Positions 1 through 8,647 are shown, counted from the first letter of the stretch. The stretch is 64,000 nt of DNA from Herbaspirillum sp. SJZ106 (GCF_006715495.1 NZ_VFNI01000008.1:43923-107922), one strand, 5' to 3'. The notes: generated by a model from the sequence alone, not told the origin. Numbers and translations: made by a program.

Positions 1-1033
1 TGCCCGCCGATTCGGGCGAAGCGGCGAGCACCGGGTCGCGCAAGATCGAGAATCCCAGGCCGAAGCCGAAGCCCGGCGCATCGGGCAGTTCCCGACCGTC
101 CGTTTGATCCCGGGCCATCTCCGCGATCCATTCGTTGGGCAGGAACACACCGTTGCCCTGGCGTAAAGCTTCCAGGAGGCGCAGCAGGTCTTGCGCCGTC
201 CCCGCCATGCCTGCGCCGCCCGAAGGAAATGCCTGCGGATCGAAGATGCGGGATGGACTGTAGGTGATGCCTACGGTGCCGTCGAAGGCCGCGACCGTCT
301 CGCCCTCGGCCAGCCGATGCGGCTGTGGCGTGTCGTTCACATAGACGGTCGCCACCCGCTGGGGATCGCGAGCGGCAAAGCCGGTGTCGATCATGCCCAG
401 CGGACCGGTCACCAATCGGTGCACCGCCTCGTCCAGCGGCGTGCCGTGGATGCACGCGATCAGCGCACCCAGCACATCCGTCGCCAATGAATAGCCCCAG
501 GCCGCGCCCGGTTCGTATAGCAGCGGCACGCTGGCGAGGCGGCGCAGGTTCTCCTCCAGGCTGATACCGGACGCATCCATGCCGTCCGACACGCCGGCCC
601 GTGCGTAGGGGCCGGCTGCGTCGGCCTCGAAGAAGCGATAGCCGAGACCGGCCGTATGGCTGAGCAGTTGCCGCACCGTGATGCGTGCCAAGCGGCCGTC
701 GACAAGCCGGGGCTGGAATTCGGGCAGCCAACGCTCGATGCCCGCGTCCAGGTCGAGCCGGCCTTGCGCCACCAGCGCCAGTGCCGCAGTGGAGACGATG
801 GGCTTGCTCACCGAAGCCAGCCGGAACACCGTCTCGGTGGTCATCGGCCGCGCGCTTTCGCGGTCGGCGAAGCCAGCGGCCTGCTGGTGGATCAGTTCGC
901 CGTCGCGCGCCACGAGGATGACGGCACCGACCAGCCGCTGGTCGTCCAGGGCTTGCTGAACGGTGTTGTGAATGCGTGTGCTGAGATGCGCCGGCGGAAC
1001 GCCTTGGCGCAGGAAAAGTGGAGGATTCGTCAT
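1..1033 (-). CDS. Serine hydrolase / class C beta-lactamase-like esterase (partial, 3' end off window)
   Basis: The frame reads from ATG at 1033 leftwards to the window edge without a stop, giving 344 codons of a protein whose C-terminus is missing. It has the penicillin-binding/EstB-type fold signature: the nucleophile motif S74-V-S-K77 in the context RLASVSKP, and a Y181-S-L motif (GYSLATDVLG) in place of the class C YxN. The YSL variant is typical of EstB-type esterases rather than true beta-lactamases. No signal peptide is visible at the N-terminus, so a cytoplasmic enzyme is likely. It is divergent from the LysR gene at 1150, the usual arrangement for a LysR regulator and its target. The natural substrate cannot be told from sequence. 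Confidence 0.85.
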   Translation of the reverse strand, partial: MTNPPLFLRQGVPPAHLSTRIHNTVQQALDDQRLVGAVILVARDGELIHQQAAGFADRESARPMTTETVFRLASVSKPIVSTAALALVAQGRLDLDAGIERWLPEFQPRLVDGRLARITVRQLLSHTAGLGYRFFEADAAGPYARAGVSDGMDASGISLEENLRRLASVPLLYEPGAAWGYSLATDVLGALIACIHGTPLDEAVHRLVTGPLGMIDTGFAARDPQRVATVYVNDTPQPHRLAEGETVAAFDGTVGITYSPSRIFDPQAFPSGGAGMAGTAQDLLRLLEALRQGNGVFLPNEWIAEMARDQTDGRELPDAPGFGFGLGFSILRDPVLAASPESAG

Positions 1034-1149
1034 GACAAGTTGCTCGACTCAATGAGTGAAACCTTGATGATAGAAATCCTGCGATTAAAGAAAAAGTAGG
1101 CTACAGTTCCTGTTTGTGCGGATATATAAGTCCGCAATTGAGGTGCAAA

Positions 1150-2094
1150 ATGGATAGCCTGAACGGCTTCGTAGTGTTCGTGCAGGTGGCCGAAACGCGC
1201 AGCTTCGTCGCCACCGGCCGGCTGCTGGGCGTGTCGGCCTCGGCCGTCGGCAAGAGCGTGGCGCGACTGGAGGAGAAGCTGGGGGTGCGCCTGTTTCACC
1301 GCAGCACGCGCAGCGTCACACTCACGGCCGAGGGCACGCTGTTCCTGGAGCGCAGCCGCCGCATCCTGGCCGAGATCGAAGCGGCGGAACTGGAATTGTC
1401 GCAAGCCAGCACGGCGCCCCGAGGACGCTTGCGCGTGAGTCTTCCGCTGGTCAGCTCGCTGGTACTGCCGGTGCTCGGCGAGTTCATGCGCGAATACCCC
1501 GAGATCGAGTTGGACCTGGATTTCACCGACCGGATGGTCGACGTGATCGAGGAAGGTTTCGACGCGGTGGTACGCACGGGCGAACCGACCGACTCTCGCC
1601 TCACTGCGCGCCGGCTGGGAACCTTCCGTTCGATGTTGGTCGCCTCACCCGACTATCTTGCGCGGCGAGGTACGCCCAAAGTGCCAGCGGACCTGCTGGA
1701 ACACATCTGTTTGCATTACCGCTTCCCCAACAGCGGCAAGCTGGAGACCTGGGCGCTGCGGCAAGCACCCGGTGCGCCGGAACTGCAATTGCCCACCTCG
1801 ATGATCTGCAACAACATCGAGACGCGCGTGTGTTTCGCACTGCAAGGACTGGGGATCGCCTACCTGCCGGACTTCGCTATCCGCGAGCCATTGGCCGATG
1901 GTCGGCTTCAACCCATCCTCGCGGACCATGTGGAGCGCGCCGGCGTCTTCCATGTACTTTGGCCCGCGAGCAAGCATCCCTCGCCGAAGGTACGGGCGCT
2001 GGTGGACTTCCTGTGCGAACGGGTGTTTCCAGCTTCCGAGGACAAGCCCGAAGCGGCACCTCGACGCCTGGCCAACGGCCACGGACAGCAATAA
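1150..2094 (+). CDS. LysR-family transcriptional regulator
   Basis: This 314-residue protein has the classical LysR layout. The winged helix-turn-helix is in residues 1-60 (MDSLNGFVVFVQVAETRSF, then SASAVGKSVARLEEKLGVRLF), and the periplasmic-binding-protein-like effector domain runs from about residue 90. The ATG at 1150 was chosen over an upstream in-frame ATG at 1114 because the family normally begins one or two residues before the (D)xLxxFVxV motif. It belongs to the large CrgA/DmlR-like subgroup. The 116 bp separating it from the divergent serine hydrolase probably carries both promoters, so that hydrolase is the best guess for its target. Confidence 0.9.
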   Translation: MDSLNGFVVFVQVAETRSFVATGRLLGVSASAVGKSVARLEEKLGVRLFHRSTRSVTLTAEGTLFLERSRRILAEIEAAELELSQASTAPRGRLRVSLPLVSSLVLPVLGEFMREYPEIELDLDFTDRMVDVIEEGFDAVVRTGEPTDSRLTARRLGTFRSMLVASPDYLARRGTPKVPADLLEHICLHYRFPNSGKLETWALRQAPGAPELQLPTSMICNNIETRVCFALQGLGIAYLPDFAIREPLADGRLQPILADHVERAGVFHVLWPASKHPSPKVRALVDFLCERVFPASEDKPEAAPRRLANGHGQQ

Positions 2095-2114
2095 CCCTGC
2101 CGCCAGCCGCGTCA

Positions 2115-2139
2115 AATAACAATCGTTCTCATTTATAAT
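2115..2139 (+). promoter_or_regulatory. Fur-box-like operator overlapping a -10 hexamer (DUF2325 promoter)
   Basis: The 19-mer AATAACAATCGTTCTCATT (2115-2133) matches the extended Fur consensus AATGATAATCATTATCATT at 15 of 19 positions. It is followed directly by TATAAT (2134-2139). The same box/-10 geometry recurs before the FecI gene. Iron-dependent repression of the 2190 gene is inferred. Confidence 0.6.
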
Positions 2140-2189
2140 CGAGCCCCTCCTCGCCGGATGACGGATTCAATGCACAACGGGAGACTCAC

Positions 2190-2801
2190 ATGAACGACAC
2201 GACGCTTCCTACGCCCTCCATCCAGCGGCCGGATGGCACGCAGGCCGATGAGCATGCGGTACTGCTGCGCCACCTTGCTGCCGCCCAGCTGCGCTGCAGC
2301 GAGACCATGCGGCGGCAAGCCGCAGAGATCGCGCAACTGCGCGCGCAGGCGATGCAAATGCGCGCGGCCATCATCGCGCGCGACAGTGCGCTGGCCTGGG
2401 CTTGCGAAGACCGCGCCGCGCTGGAGGCGGCCATCCCCGACCTGGCGCCGCGCGTCACGCTGGCGCGCAAGGTCAGGGACCTGAGCCGGCGGCTGCAAGA
2501 GCTGATGCGCGACACGCTGCGCCCAACCATATCGACGCCGGCGCCAGCGGCACGCCCGCAAGCCGCCGCCGGCGCGGCGACGCCGGACATCTCGGCGCTG
2601 GAGGCCAGCATCGTCGCCGCCGATCTCGTGATCTGCCAGACCGGCTGCCTGAGCCACGGCGCCTACTGGCGCGTGCAGGACCACTGCAAGCGCACCGGCA
2701 AGACCTGCGTGATGGTCGAGCAACCGGCCGATTTCCGCGTGGTGCGCATCCACCGTGACATGCGCACGGCCGTCGACGGCATGGCGCCAACTCTCGACTA
2801 A
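2190..2801 (+). CDS. DUF2325 domain-containing protein
   Basis: A 203-residue protein. Residues 22-110 are rich in Arg, Gln and Ala heptads and look like a coiled coil. Residues 112-132 form an Ala/Pro linker. Residues 140-190 carry the DUF2325 core, with the motif ADLVICQTGCLSHGAYW, two further cysteines (C166, C173) and a VEQPADF tail. The family has no firm function. Its cysteine/histidine content and the Fur-box-like site over its promoter suggest a role in iron or redox handling, which is inference. It precedes the fecI-fecR-receptor cluster but has its own promoter, and a hairpin terminator at 2915 separates them. Confidence 0.8.
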   Translation: MNDTTLPTPSIQRPDGTQADEHAVLLRHLAAAQLRCSETMRRQAAEIAQLRAQAMQMRAAIIARDSALAWACEDRAALEAAIPDLAPRVTLARKVRDLSRRLQELMRDTLRPTISTPAPAARPQAAAGAATPDISALEASIVAADLVICQTGCLSHGAYWRVQDHCKRTGKTCVMVEQPADFRVVRIHRDMRTAVDGMAPTLD

Positions 2802-2807
2802 TCATCA

Positions 2808-2902
2808 GAACCCGTTCGGGCCGTATCGACGCCAGCGTGTCACCGTTAGCGCTCTTGCTGCCCTTCGATACGCTGCTGCGCAGCGACTCGGGGCGAACGG
2901 GA
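2808..2902 (+). repeat. Dispersed intergenic repeat, family B, copy 1
   Basis: This stretch (CCCGTTCGGGCCGTATCGA, then GCTCTTGCTGCCCTTCGATACGC, written here in two parts) is similar to the reverse complement of 53595-53712. The outer ends CCCGTTCG and CGAACGGG are inverted relative to each other, so the unit can fold on itself. It is non-coding and lies between two genes. Confidence 0.7.
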
Positions 2903-2914
2903 GCTGGACGGTAC

Positions 2915-2940
2915 TACCGGCGTTGCCGGTATTTCTTTTT
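2915..2940 (+). terminator. Rho-independent terminator after DUF2325 gene
   Basis: The stem TACCGGC/GCCGGTA has a GTT loop and is followed by TTTCTTTTT. It separates the DUF2325 gene from the Fur-controlled fecI promoter. Confidence 0.7.
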
Positions 2941-2983
2941 ACCCGGCCGGCACGAAAACAACGGCTGCCGGGCGCCGTTTGTT

Positions 2984-3008
2984 AATGGTAATCACTATCA
3001 TTTATAAT
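2984..3008 (+). promoter_or_regulatory. Fur box overlapping the fecI promoter
   Basis: The 19-mer AATGGTAATCACTATCATT (2984-3002) differs from the extended Fur consensus AATGATAATCATTATCATT at two positions. It abuts a TATAAT hexamer (3003-3008), as at 2115-2139. Iron-replete repression of the sigma/anti-sigma operon is the expected consequence for FecI-type systems. Confidence 0.8.
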
Positions 3009-3112
3009 CACGCTTTCTCACTCCCGGCCTGGCCGCGCCGACAAGGCGCCGATCGAAGCGCGCAGGCGGCTTGCCGGATCGGTTGCCATCTTGTCTGGGA
3101 TGCCTTTTCCCC

Positions 3113-3607
3113 ATGTCCATCGAAGCCCTCTATTGCGACCACCATTCCTGGCTCAAGGGATGGCTTCTGCGTCGGCTCGGCAATACCGAGCAGGCGGCCG
3201 ACCTGGCGCATGACACCTTCATCCGCCTGCTCAGCAGCGAACGCGTGCCGGCCACCATCCATGAGCCGCGCGCCTATCTGACCACGGTCGCCCAGAACCT
3301 GGTATCCAACCATTGGCGGCGCGAGAAGTTGGAAAAGGCCTATCTCGAAGCGCTGGCGCAAGCCCCGGCCGGCCTGGCGCCATCGCCGGAAGAGCAGGCG
3401 ATCCTGCTGGAAACCCTGCTGGAACTCGACCGCTTGCTGGACGGCCTGCCGGCCGTCGTCAAGCGCGCCTTCCTGCTGTCGCAGCTCGACGGGCACACCC
3501 ATGCCCAGGTCGCCGCGGCGCTCGGCATCTCGATTCCCACCGTCAAGCGCTATCTCGCCAAGGCCCTGCAGCGCTGCTACTTTGCCGACATTTCCTTTCC
3601 CGGATGA
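3113..3607 (+). CDS. FecI-like ECF RNA polymerase sigma factor
   Basis: A 164-residue extracytoplasmic-function sigma factor. Region 2 includes the HDTFIRLL motif near residues 28-35 and an RAYLTTVAQNLV stretch. Region 4 carries the helix-turn-helix GHTHAQVAAALGISIPTVKRY close to the C-terminus (written here as one 21-residue region: key residues H, Q, A, T, V, K). The ATG at 3113 fits the family start MSIEALYCDHHSWL. An earlier in-frame ATG at 3071 would add 14 atypical residues. Its stop overlaps the fecR start as ATGA, so the two are translationally coupled. It should direct RNA polymerase to the receptor gene at 4705 when the receptor signals through FecR. Confidence 0.92.
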   Translation: MSIEALYCDHHSWLKGWLLRRLGNTEQAADLAHDTFIRLLSSERVPATIHEPRAYLTTVAQNLVSNHWRREKLEKAYLEALAQAPAGLAPSPEEQAILLETLLELDRLLDGLPAVVKRAFLLSQLDGHTHAQVAAALGISIPTVKRYLAKALQRCYFADISFPG

Positions 3608-4635
3608 GGCCGACCTTGCCTGCCTCCGACTGGTATAAGCACACGCCCGATGCCGCCGCGGTGCCGCAGCATGTGGCCGAGCGCGCGCTCGAATGGCTGG
3701 TGGAACTGCAAGCCCAGCCGGTGCCGCCCCAGACCATCGCGGCATGGACCCGCTGGCGCGCCGAGCATGCCGACCATGAGCGCGCATGGCAGCGCATCGA
3801 GTCGGTGCGGGGCCGCCTGCTGCCGCTGGCTTCGCCGCTCAATTCGGCTGTCGCCCAGGCGGCGCTGGCGCCGCGCGGTTCGCCGCATCGGCGCCGGATC
3901 GTCAAGGGCCTGGCCGTGGCGCTGTGCGCCGGCGGCGCCGCCTGGGGCACTGCGCAATACACGCCCTGGCGCGAGTGGAACGCCGATTACCGCACCGCCG
4001 TCGGCGAACGCCGCGCACTCACGCTGGCCGACGGCACGCGGCTCATGCTCAACACCGGCAGCGCCGTCAACGTCGGCTTCAGCCCGGCCGAACGGCGCAT
4101 CCGGCTGGTGGCCGGCGAGATCCTGGCAACGACGGCCAAGGATGCGGCGCACCGCCCATTCATGGTCGAGACCGCGCACGGCACGGCCCACGCGCTGGGC
4201 ACCCGCTATACGGTCAGGCACATGGACGACGCCACCGAAGTGCGGGTATTCGAAGGCGCGGTGCGCATCGCGCCGCGCCACGCTGCCGCCGGGAGCCTGG
4301 TCTTGCAGGCCGGCCAGCAGGCGCGCTTCAACGCCGCCGGCGTCCATGCCGCCGGCCGGGTGGACGCCAGCGCCATCGGCTGGACCGACGGCTTCATCAT
4401 CGCCCGCAGCATGCGGCTGGACGATTTCATCGCGGAGCTGGGCCGCTACAGCCGCGACACCCTCGCTTGCGACCCCGCCATCGCCGACCGGCGGGTATCC
4501 GGTTCGTTTCCGCTGGACGATATCGACCGCGTCATCGAAACGCTGGCCGCCACGCTGGACGTGCAGGCCGACATCGGCCACCGCTTCTGGGGCGGCCGCC
4601 GCATCCGCATGGACCCGCGGCCGCAACGCGGCTGA
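3604..4635 (+). CDS. FecR-family anti-sigma / sigma regulator
   Basis: A 343-residue inner-membrane protein starting at the ATG that overlaps the sigma factor's TGA. The N-terminal cytoplasmic domain (about residues 15-70, ALEWLVELQ and WTRWRAEHADHERAWQRIE) binds the sigma factor. A single membrane-spanning segment lies near residues 100-116 (IVKGLAVALCAGGAAWG). The periplasmic FecR domain follows (TLADGTRLMLNTGSAV, GTRYTVR, VFEGAVRIAP), ending in a DUF4974-like region. FecR proteins receive the signal from the STN domain of the cognate TonB receptor. That receptor lies 69 bp downstream and does carry an STN domain, so the three genes form one surface-signalling system. Confidence 0.92.
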   Translation: MRPTLPASDWYKHTPDAAAVPQHVAERALEWLVELQAQPVPPQTIAAWTRWRAEHADHERAWQRIESVRGRLLPLASPLNSAVAQAALAPRGSPHRRRIVKGLAVALCAGGAAWGTAQYTPWREWNADYRTAVGERRALTLADGTRLMLNTGSAVNVGFSPAERRIRLVAGEILATTAKDAAHRPFMVETAHGTAHALGTRYTVRHMDDATEVRVFEGAVRIAPRHAAAGSLVLQAGQQARFNAAGVHAAGRVDASAIGWTDGFIIARSMRLDDFIAELGRYSRDTLACDPAIADRRVSGSFPLDDIDRVIETLAATLDVQADIGHRFWGGRRIRMDPRPQRG

Positions 4636-4704
4636 TCCGTTTCCGGTTTTCGCGGGTCATCGCAACAGGGACGTCAATTTCTTATCCGGAAAGGTCGCAT
4701 CGAC

Positions 4705-7149
4705 ATGGAGCAGGCGAGGGCGCGCTATGCACACGCCATGCAGGCAATGCAGCGGGGGCTGCGGCGTGCGGCATTCATCTGCCGCGCCGTTGCCGCCGTC
4801 GCCGCCATGTCGGCGCAGCTGATCCCCGCTCCCGCCTTCGCGCAAACCATGGCCGCGGTGCGCACCTATGACATTCCCGCCGGCCCGCTGGACGAGGTGC
4901 TGGGCCGTTTCGGCCACGATGCCGGCATCCTCTTGTCGTTCCGGCCGGACATCGCCGCCGGCCTCCACAGCAACGGGCTGCGCGGCAGTTATAGCGTCGA
5001 CGGCGGCCTGGCCGCGCTGCTGGCCGACACCGGCATCCAGACGCGCCGCCAGGCCAATGGCGGCTATCTGCTGGACAAGCCCGCCTTCGGCATGGCCAGC
5101 CGGCCGCTGCCCACGGTCACCATCATGTCCACCGCAGACCAGGATGCCACCGCGCCCTACGCCGGCGGCCAGATCGCCAAAGGCGGCAGCCTGGGCATCC
5201 TCGGCGCCGGCAATGCGATGGATGTTCCGTTCAGCACCGTGAACTACACCGCCGCCCTGCTGGACAACCAGCAGGCGCGCACGCTGGCCGACGTGGTGGA
5301 GAACGACGCCTCGGTACGCATGCTCACTTCCGCCGGCGGCTTCGGCGATACCTTCCAGATCCGCGGCTACAGCCTTTCCAGCGGCGATGTCGGTTTCAAC
5401 GGCCTGTTCGGCCTGGCGTCGGCCAGCCACATGCCGGCCGCCATCATGGAAAGAGTGGAGGTGCTCAAGGGCCCCGGCACCCTGATGAACGGCATCAACC
5501 CCGACGGCAGCATCGGCGGCAGCATCAACATCGTCACCAAACGCGCCGGCGACGAGCCGCTCGCGCGCCTGACCACGTCCTTCCAGGGCAAGGGGCAGGC
5601 CGGCGTGCAGGCCGATGCCAGCCGCCGTTTCGGCGCCGACAACGCGTGGGGCATCCGCGTCAATGGCGTCTACAAGGATGGGGAGGCCAGCATCAGGGAC
5701 GGCAACCAGCAACTGGCGGTCGGCGCGCTGGCGCTGGACTACCGCGGTCGCCAGTTGCGCTGGTCGCTGGACACCTATGCGCAGCATGAGGACACCGACA
5801 ATTTCCGCCCGCAGGTCGGCTTCCTGCCTGAGGTGACATCGCTGCCTTCGCCGCCGCCGGCGGATGCGAACTTCTATCGCGGCAGCCAGTTGCGGCTGGA
5901 AGATGCGGCCACGGTGTCGCGCCTCGAATACGACATCGATGGCGACATGACCGCCTACGGCGCCATCGGCTATCGCTACGGCGCGTCCTGGCAGAACCTG
6001 GCGACCGGCGCGGTCGATGCCGCCGGCATCGGCACGCTGCGCAACAGCTATTACGACACCTACAGCAAGACCATCACCGCCGACGCCGGCCTGCGCATAC
6101 GCTTCGACACGGCCGGCATCGGCCATGCGCTGGCCATCGGCATGACGCGGCTGCAGCAGGAAGCCGGCAACGCCTACATCCCCTCCGGCGGCACCGCCAC
6201 CTACAGCATCTACGGCGCCACGCCGCTGCCGGCCATCACCGATGCGCGCACCTCGCCCAGGAAGTCCTACGACATGGTGCTCACCAGCGTAACGCTGGCC
6301 GACACCTTGTCCATGCTGGAAGGCCGGCTGAACATCTTCGCCGGGGCGCGCCAGCAGCAGGTGCGCTACGACAGCTTCGATACCGTCACCGGGCTGCAGA
6401 CCTCTTCCTACAGCGCCGGCGCGGTTTCGCCGCTGCTGGGCGTGGTGCTCAAGCCGTCCGGAGCAGTTTCGCTGTATGCCAACTACACGGCCGGCCTGAC
6501 CCGCGGCACGGTGGTGCCGACCGGCGTGCTCAATGCCGGCCAGGTCCTGCCGCCCTACCGCTCCAGGCAATACGAGGCCGGCGTCAAGGTCGACTGGGGC
6601 CGCATGACCACCAGCGCGTCGGTATTCCAGATCACCAACCCGAGCGCGGTCATCACCATGTTGCCCAACCCGCCGGGCGCCAGCCTCTACGGCTACGACG
6701 GCCAACAGCGCAACCGCGGGCTGGAGCTTTCGGCCTATGGCGAAGCGGCATCGGGCCTGCGCCTGATAGCCAGCGGCGCATTCTTCGACGCCAAGCTGAC
6801 GCGCACGGCCAACGGCGCCAATGACGGCAAGAACGCCGTCGGCGTGCCGAGATACGCATTCAGCCTGGCGGCCGACTGGGATACCCCATGGCTGGCCGGA
6901 CTGGCCCTGAATGCGCGCGTAGTCCATACCTCGTCGGTCTACTTCAACGCCGAGAACACCCTGAGCCTGCCCGGCTGGACCCGCGCCGACATCGGCGCGC
7001 GCTACCAGACCCGCCTGGCCGGCAAGCCGGTGGTGTTGCGCGCCAACGTGGAAAACCTGTTCAACCGCGACTATTGGCTGCTCGCCAGCCCCTACGCCAC
7101 GGTGGCGGCGCCGCGCACGTTGCTGTTGTCGCTACAGGTCGATTTCTGA
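4705..7149 (+). CDS. TonB-dependent siderophore receptor with signalling STN domain
   Basis: An 814-residue outer-membrane transporter. A signal peptide ends near the AFAQ around residue 50. The STN (secretin/TonB short N-terminal) domain spans about 53-105 (YDIPAGPLDEVLGRFGHDAG). It is followed by the plug (QIRGYSL, ERVEVLKGP, GGSINIVTKR) and a 22-strand-type barrel ending in the outer-membrane C-terminal phenylalanine (LLLSLQVDF). The STN domain and the upstream fecI/fecR pair mark it as a transducing receptor of the FecA/FpvA kind. The ferric ligand is not predictable from sequence. The start is uncertain by up to a few tens of residues, since several in-frame ATGs lie in the first 35 codons. 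Confidence 0.93.
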   Translation: MEQARARYAHAMQAMQRGLRRAAFICRAVAAVAAMSAQLIPAPAFAQTMAAVRTYDIPAGPLDEVLGRFGHDAGILLSFRPDIAAGLHSNGLRGSYSVDGGLAALLADTGIQTRRQANGGYLLDKPAFGMASRPLPTVTIMSTADQDATAPYAGGQIAKGGSLGILGAGNAMDVPFSTVNYTAALLDNQQARTLADVVENDASVRMLTSAGGFGDTFQIRGYSLSSGDVGFNGLFGLASASHMPAAIMERVEVLKGPGTLMNGINPDGSIGGSINIVTKRAGDEPLARLTTSFQGKGQAGVQADASRRFGADNAWGIRVNGVYKDGEASIRDGNQQLAVGALALDYRGRQLRWSLDTYAQHEDTDNFRPQVGFLPEVTSLPSPPPADANFYRGSQLRLEDAATVSRLEYDIDGDMTAYGAIGYRYGASWQNLATGAVDAAGIGTLRNSYYDTYSKTITADAGLRIRFDTAGIGHALAIGMTRLQQEAGNAYIPSGGTATYSIYGATPLPAITDARTSPRKSYDMVLTSVTLADTLSMLEGRLNIFAGARQQQVRYDSFDTVTGLQTSSYSAGAVSPLLGVVLKPSGAVSLYANYTAGLTRGTVVPTGVLNAGQVLPPYRSRQYEAGVKVDWGRMTTSASVFQITNPSAVITMLPNPPGASLYGYDGQQRNRGLELSAYGEAASGLRLIASGAFFDAKLTRTANGANDGKNAVGVPRYAFSLAADWDTPWLAGLALNARVVHTSSVYFNAENTLSLPGWTRADIGARYQTRLAGKPVVLRANVENLFNRDYWLLASPYATVAAPRTLLLSLQVDF

Positions 7150-7368
7150 GCGCCATCGCGGCCGCGCCTTGCTGCGCGCATCTTGCCGCCAGGGAATGCG
7201 GCGCAGGAATATCTCCCGCCAGCGTCGCCCGCGCTGCCAACATCTTTTATAATCGCCCACAGGAGACAACCCCTCGCGGCATGCCTGCCGCTTCGCCATC
7301 GCGCCCACCAGGCAGCATGGATGGCAGGCAGACAAGACGGCATGGCGCGAACAACGACGGTGAATGGC

Positions 7369-7596
7369 ATGGCACTGTATTTCAAGAACAAGAGACCGAA
7401 GACCTTCCTTGGCGCGCCCGTGGGCTGGCCATTGATGTTGCTGATGGCGCTCGACCTGTGCATCGCCGGCCTGATGTTTCTCTCCGGCCATGACTGGAGC
7501 GGCCTGATCCTGCTGTATCCCCCAATCGCGCTGGCGATCGCCATGCTGGCCGACGCTCGCCGGGAAAAACAGGCCGCACAGCAACGCCGGCGCTGA
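7369..7596 (+). CDS. Small two-helix membrane protein, function unknown
   Basis: A 75-residue protein with a basic N-terminus (MALYFKNKRPKT), two hydrophobic segments separated by a short GHDWSG loop (roughly residues 19-39 and 43-60), and a charged C-terminal tail. In-frame ATGs at 7342 and 7321 are alternatives, and none has a convincing ribosome-binding site. It sits between the siderophore receptor and an ABC ATPase, all in the same direction, so it may be co-transcribed with either. I do not recognise the family. Confidence 0.55.
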   Translation: MALYFKNKRPKTFLGAPVGWPLMLLMALDLCIAGLMFLSGHDWSGLILLYPPIALAIAMLADARREKQAAQQRRR

Positions 7597-7655
7597 CCCG
7601 CCCCAGCCGCATTGCCGGACCGCTCCGCCGCCCGGCGCTTCCACGCCAGACTTCC

Positions 7656-8294
7656 ATGACGACATCACAAGACCGCCCCGCGCTGTTGCTGGTCCGCAAA
7701 CTCAATTTCGCCTATCCCGGGCATGCACTCTTCAAGGACCTGTCCGCCGCGATCCCGCCCGGAGTCACGCTGGTGCGCGGCGGCGACGGCCGCGGCAAGA
7801 CCACCCTGCTGCAATTGCTGGGCGGGCTGATGCCGGTCAAGGACGGGGTGCTGGAACTGGACGGCATCCGCCTGGATGAAGACAGCGAAGCTTATCGGCG
7901 CCACGTATTCCACGTCGATCCGCGTACCGAGGCCTACGACCAATTGACGCCGCCGGAATTTTTCGACGCCATGGAGAAGCGCTTTCCCGGCTTCGACCAT
8001 GCGCGCCTGCCGGCGCTGATCGACGGCCTGTCGCTGGCGCCGCACCTGGAAAAGAAACTGTTCATGCTCTCGACCGGCAGCAAGCGCAAGGTCTACCTGG
8101 CCGCCGCCTTTGCCGCCGGCGCCGCGCTGAACCTGCTGGACGATCCCTTTGCCGGGCTGGACCGCGCCTCGATCAACTTCGTCACGCAAACCCTCGACGC
8201 GCAATCGGACAACCCGCGCCAAGCCTGGGTGGTGGCCTTGTATGAAGCGCCGGAAGGCGTGACGCTGGCCGGTACCATCGACCTGGGCGATTGA
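7656..8294 (+). CDS. Orphan ABC transporter ATP-binding protein
   Basis: A 212-residue nucleotide-binding domain. Walker A is GGDGRGKTT near residue 42. The signature is a degenerate LSTGSKRK, and Walker B is LNLLDDPFAGLD. The expected switch histidine after the D-loop is absent, and the segment reads WVVALYEAPEG. The signature (STGSK rather than SGGQ) resembles the CcmA/heme-export-like and YxlF-like groups. No permease gene adjoins it except the 75-residue two-helix protein at 7369. It may energise a permease elsewhere or have a non-transport role. Its place after the iron receptor suggests, but does not show, a link to metal uptake. Confidence 0.8.
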   Translation: MTTSQDRPALLLVRKLNFAYPGHALFKDLSAAIPPGVTLVRGGDGRGKTTLLQLLGGLMPVKDGVLELDGIRLDEDSEAYRRHVFHVDPRTEAYDQLTPPEFFDAMEKRFPGFDHARLPALIDGLSLAPHLEKKLFMLSTGSKRKVYLAAAFAAGAALNLLDDPFAGLDRASINFVTQTLDAQSDNPRQAWVVALYEAPEGVTLAGTIDLGD

Positions 8295-8317
8295 GCGCCG
8301 GCAAAATTCCAACGTAA

Positions 8318-8647
8318 CAATCCGTACGCTTATGGCTGGGATTCGGCCTGCTGATGGCGCTCATGCTGGCCATGGCCGCATCGGACACCCACGGATTCGC
8401 CATTCTGGATGGACTACGATCCCACTTCAGCCATGTTTCTTCGTTTCTGATGGATCGTGAAACGCTAACAGCGCATCAGCCGTTGTCGGGTATGAAAGAA
8501 CGACATCTACGCGTCGACTTGAAGCAGCCAACTTCCGCAAAAGCATCTCTTTACGACGATCTTCGGTATGACAGCATCCGTGAGAATCTGCGGCTGGAAC
8601 AGGAGCATGTAAATTTTAGATGGGTGTGCGATCGGTTGCTTCGATAG
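8318..8647 (+). pseudogene. Gene remnant: chemoreceptor-like N-terminal helix joined to JetD (Wadjet) C-terminal fragment
   Basis: After an in-frame stop at 8315 the frame encodes a hydrophobic stretch RLWLGFGLLMALMLAMAA, like the first membrane helix of a methyl-accepting chemotaxis protein. It then switches at about 8372 to SDTHGFAILDGLRSHF, SSFLMDRETL, ASLYDDLR and LRLEQEHVNF. These blocks match the C-terminal Toprim-like part of JetD (DUF2220/DUF3322), the nuclease subunit of Wadjet plasmid-defence systems. The G-D-x-D that normally precedes THGF is cut to S-D. No jetA, jetB or jetC is nearby. The first ATG in frame is at 8354, so a 97-residue product is possible, but two unrelated partial domains point to a deletion scar. 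Assignment is from remembered family motifs. Confidence 0.65.

Noticed and set aside
4657..6927. A 756-codon open frame antisense to the TonB receptor
   Set aside because: It mirrors the receptor's GC-rich codons, has Gly/Ala/Arg/Val-rich low-complexity translation and matches no family; the sense frame has all receptor motifs.
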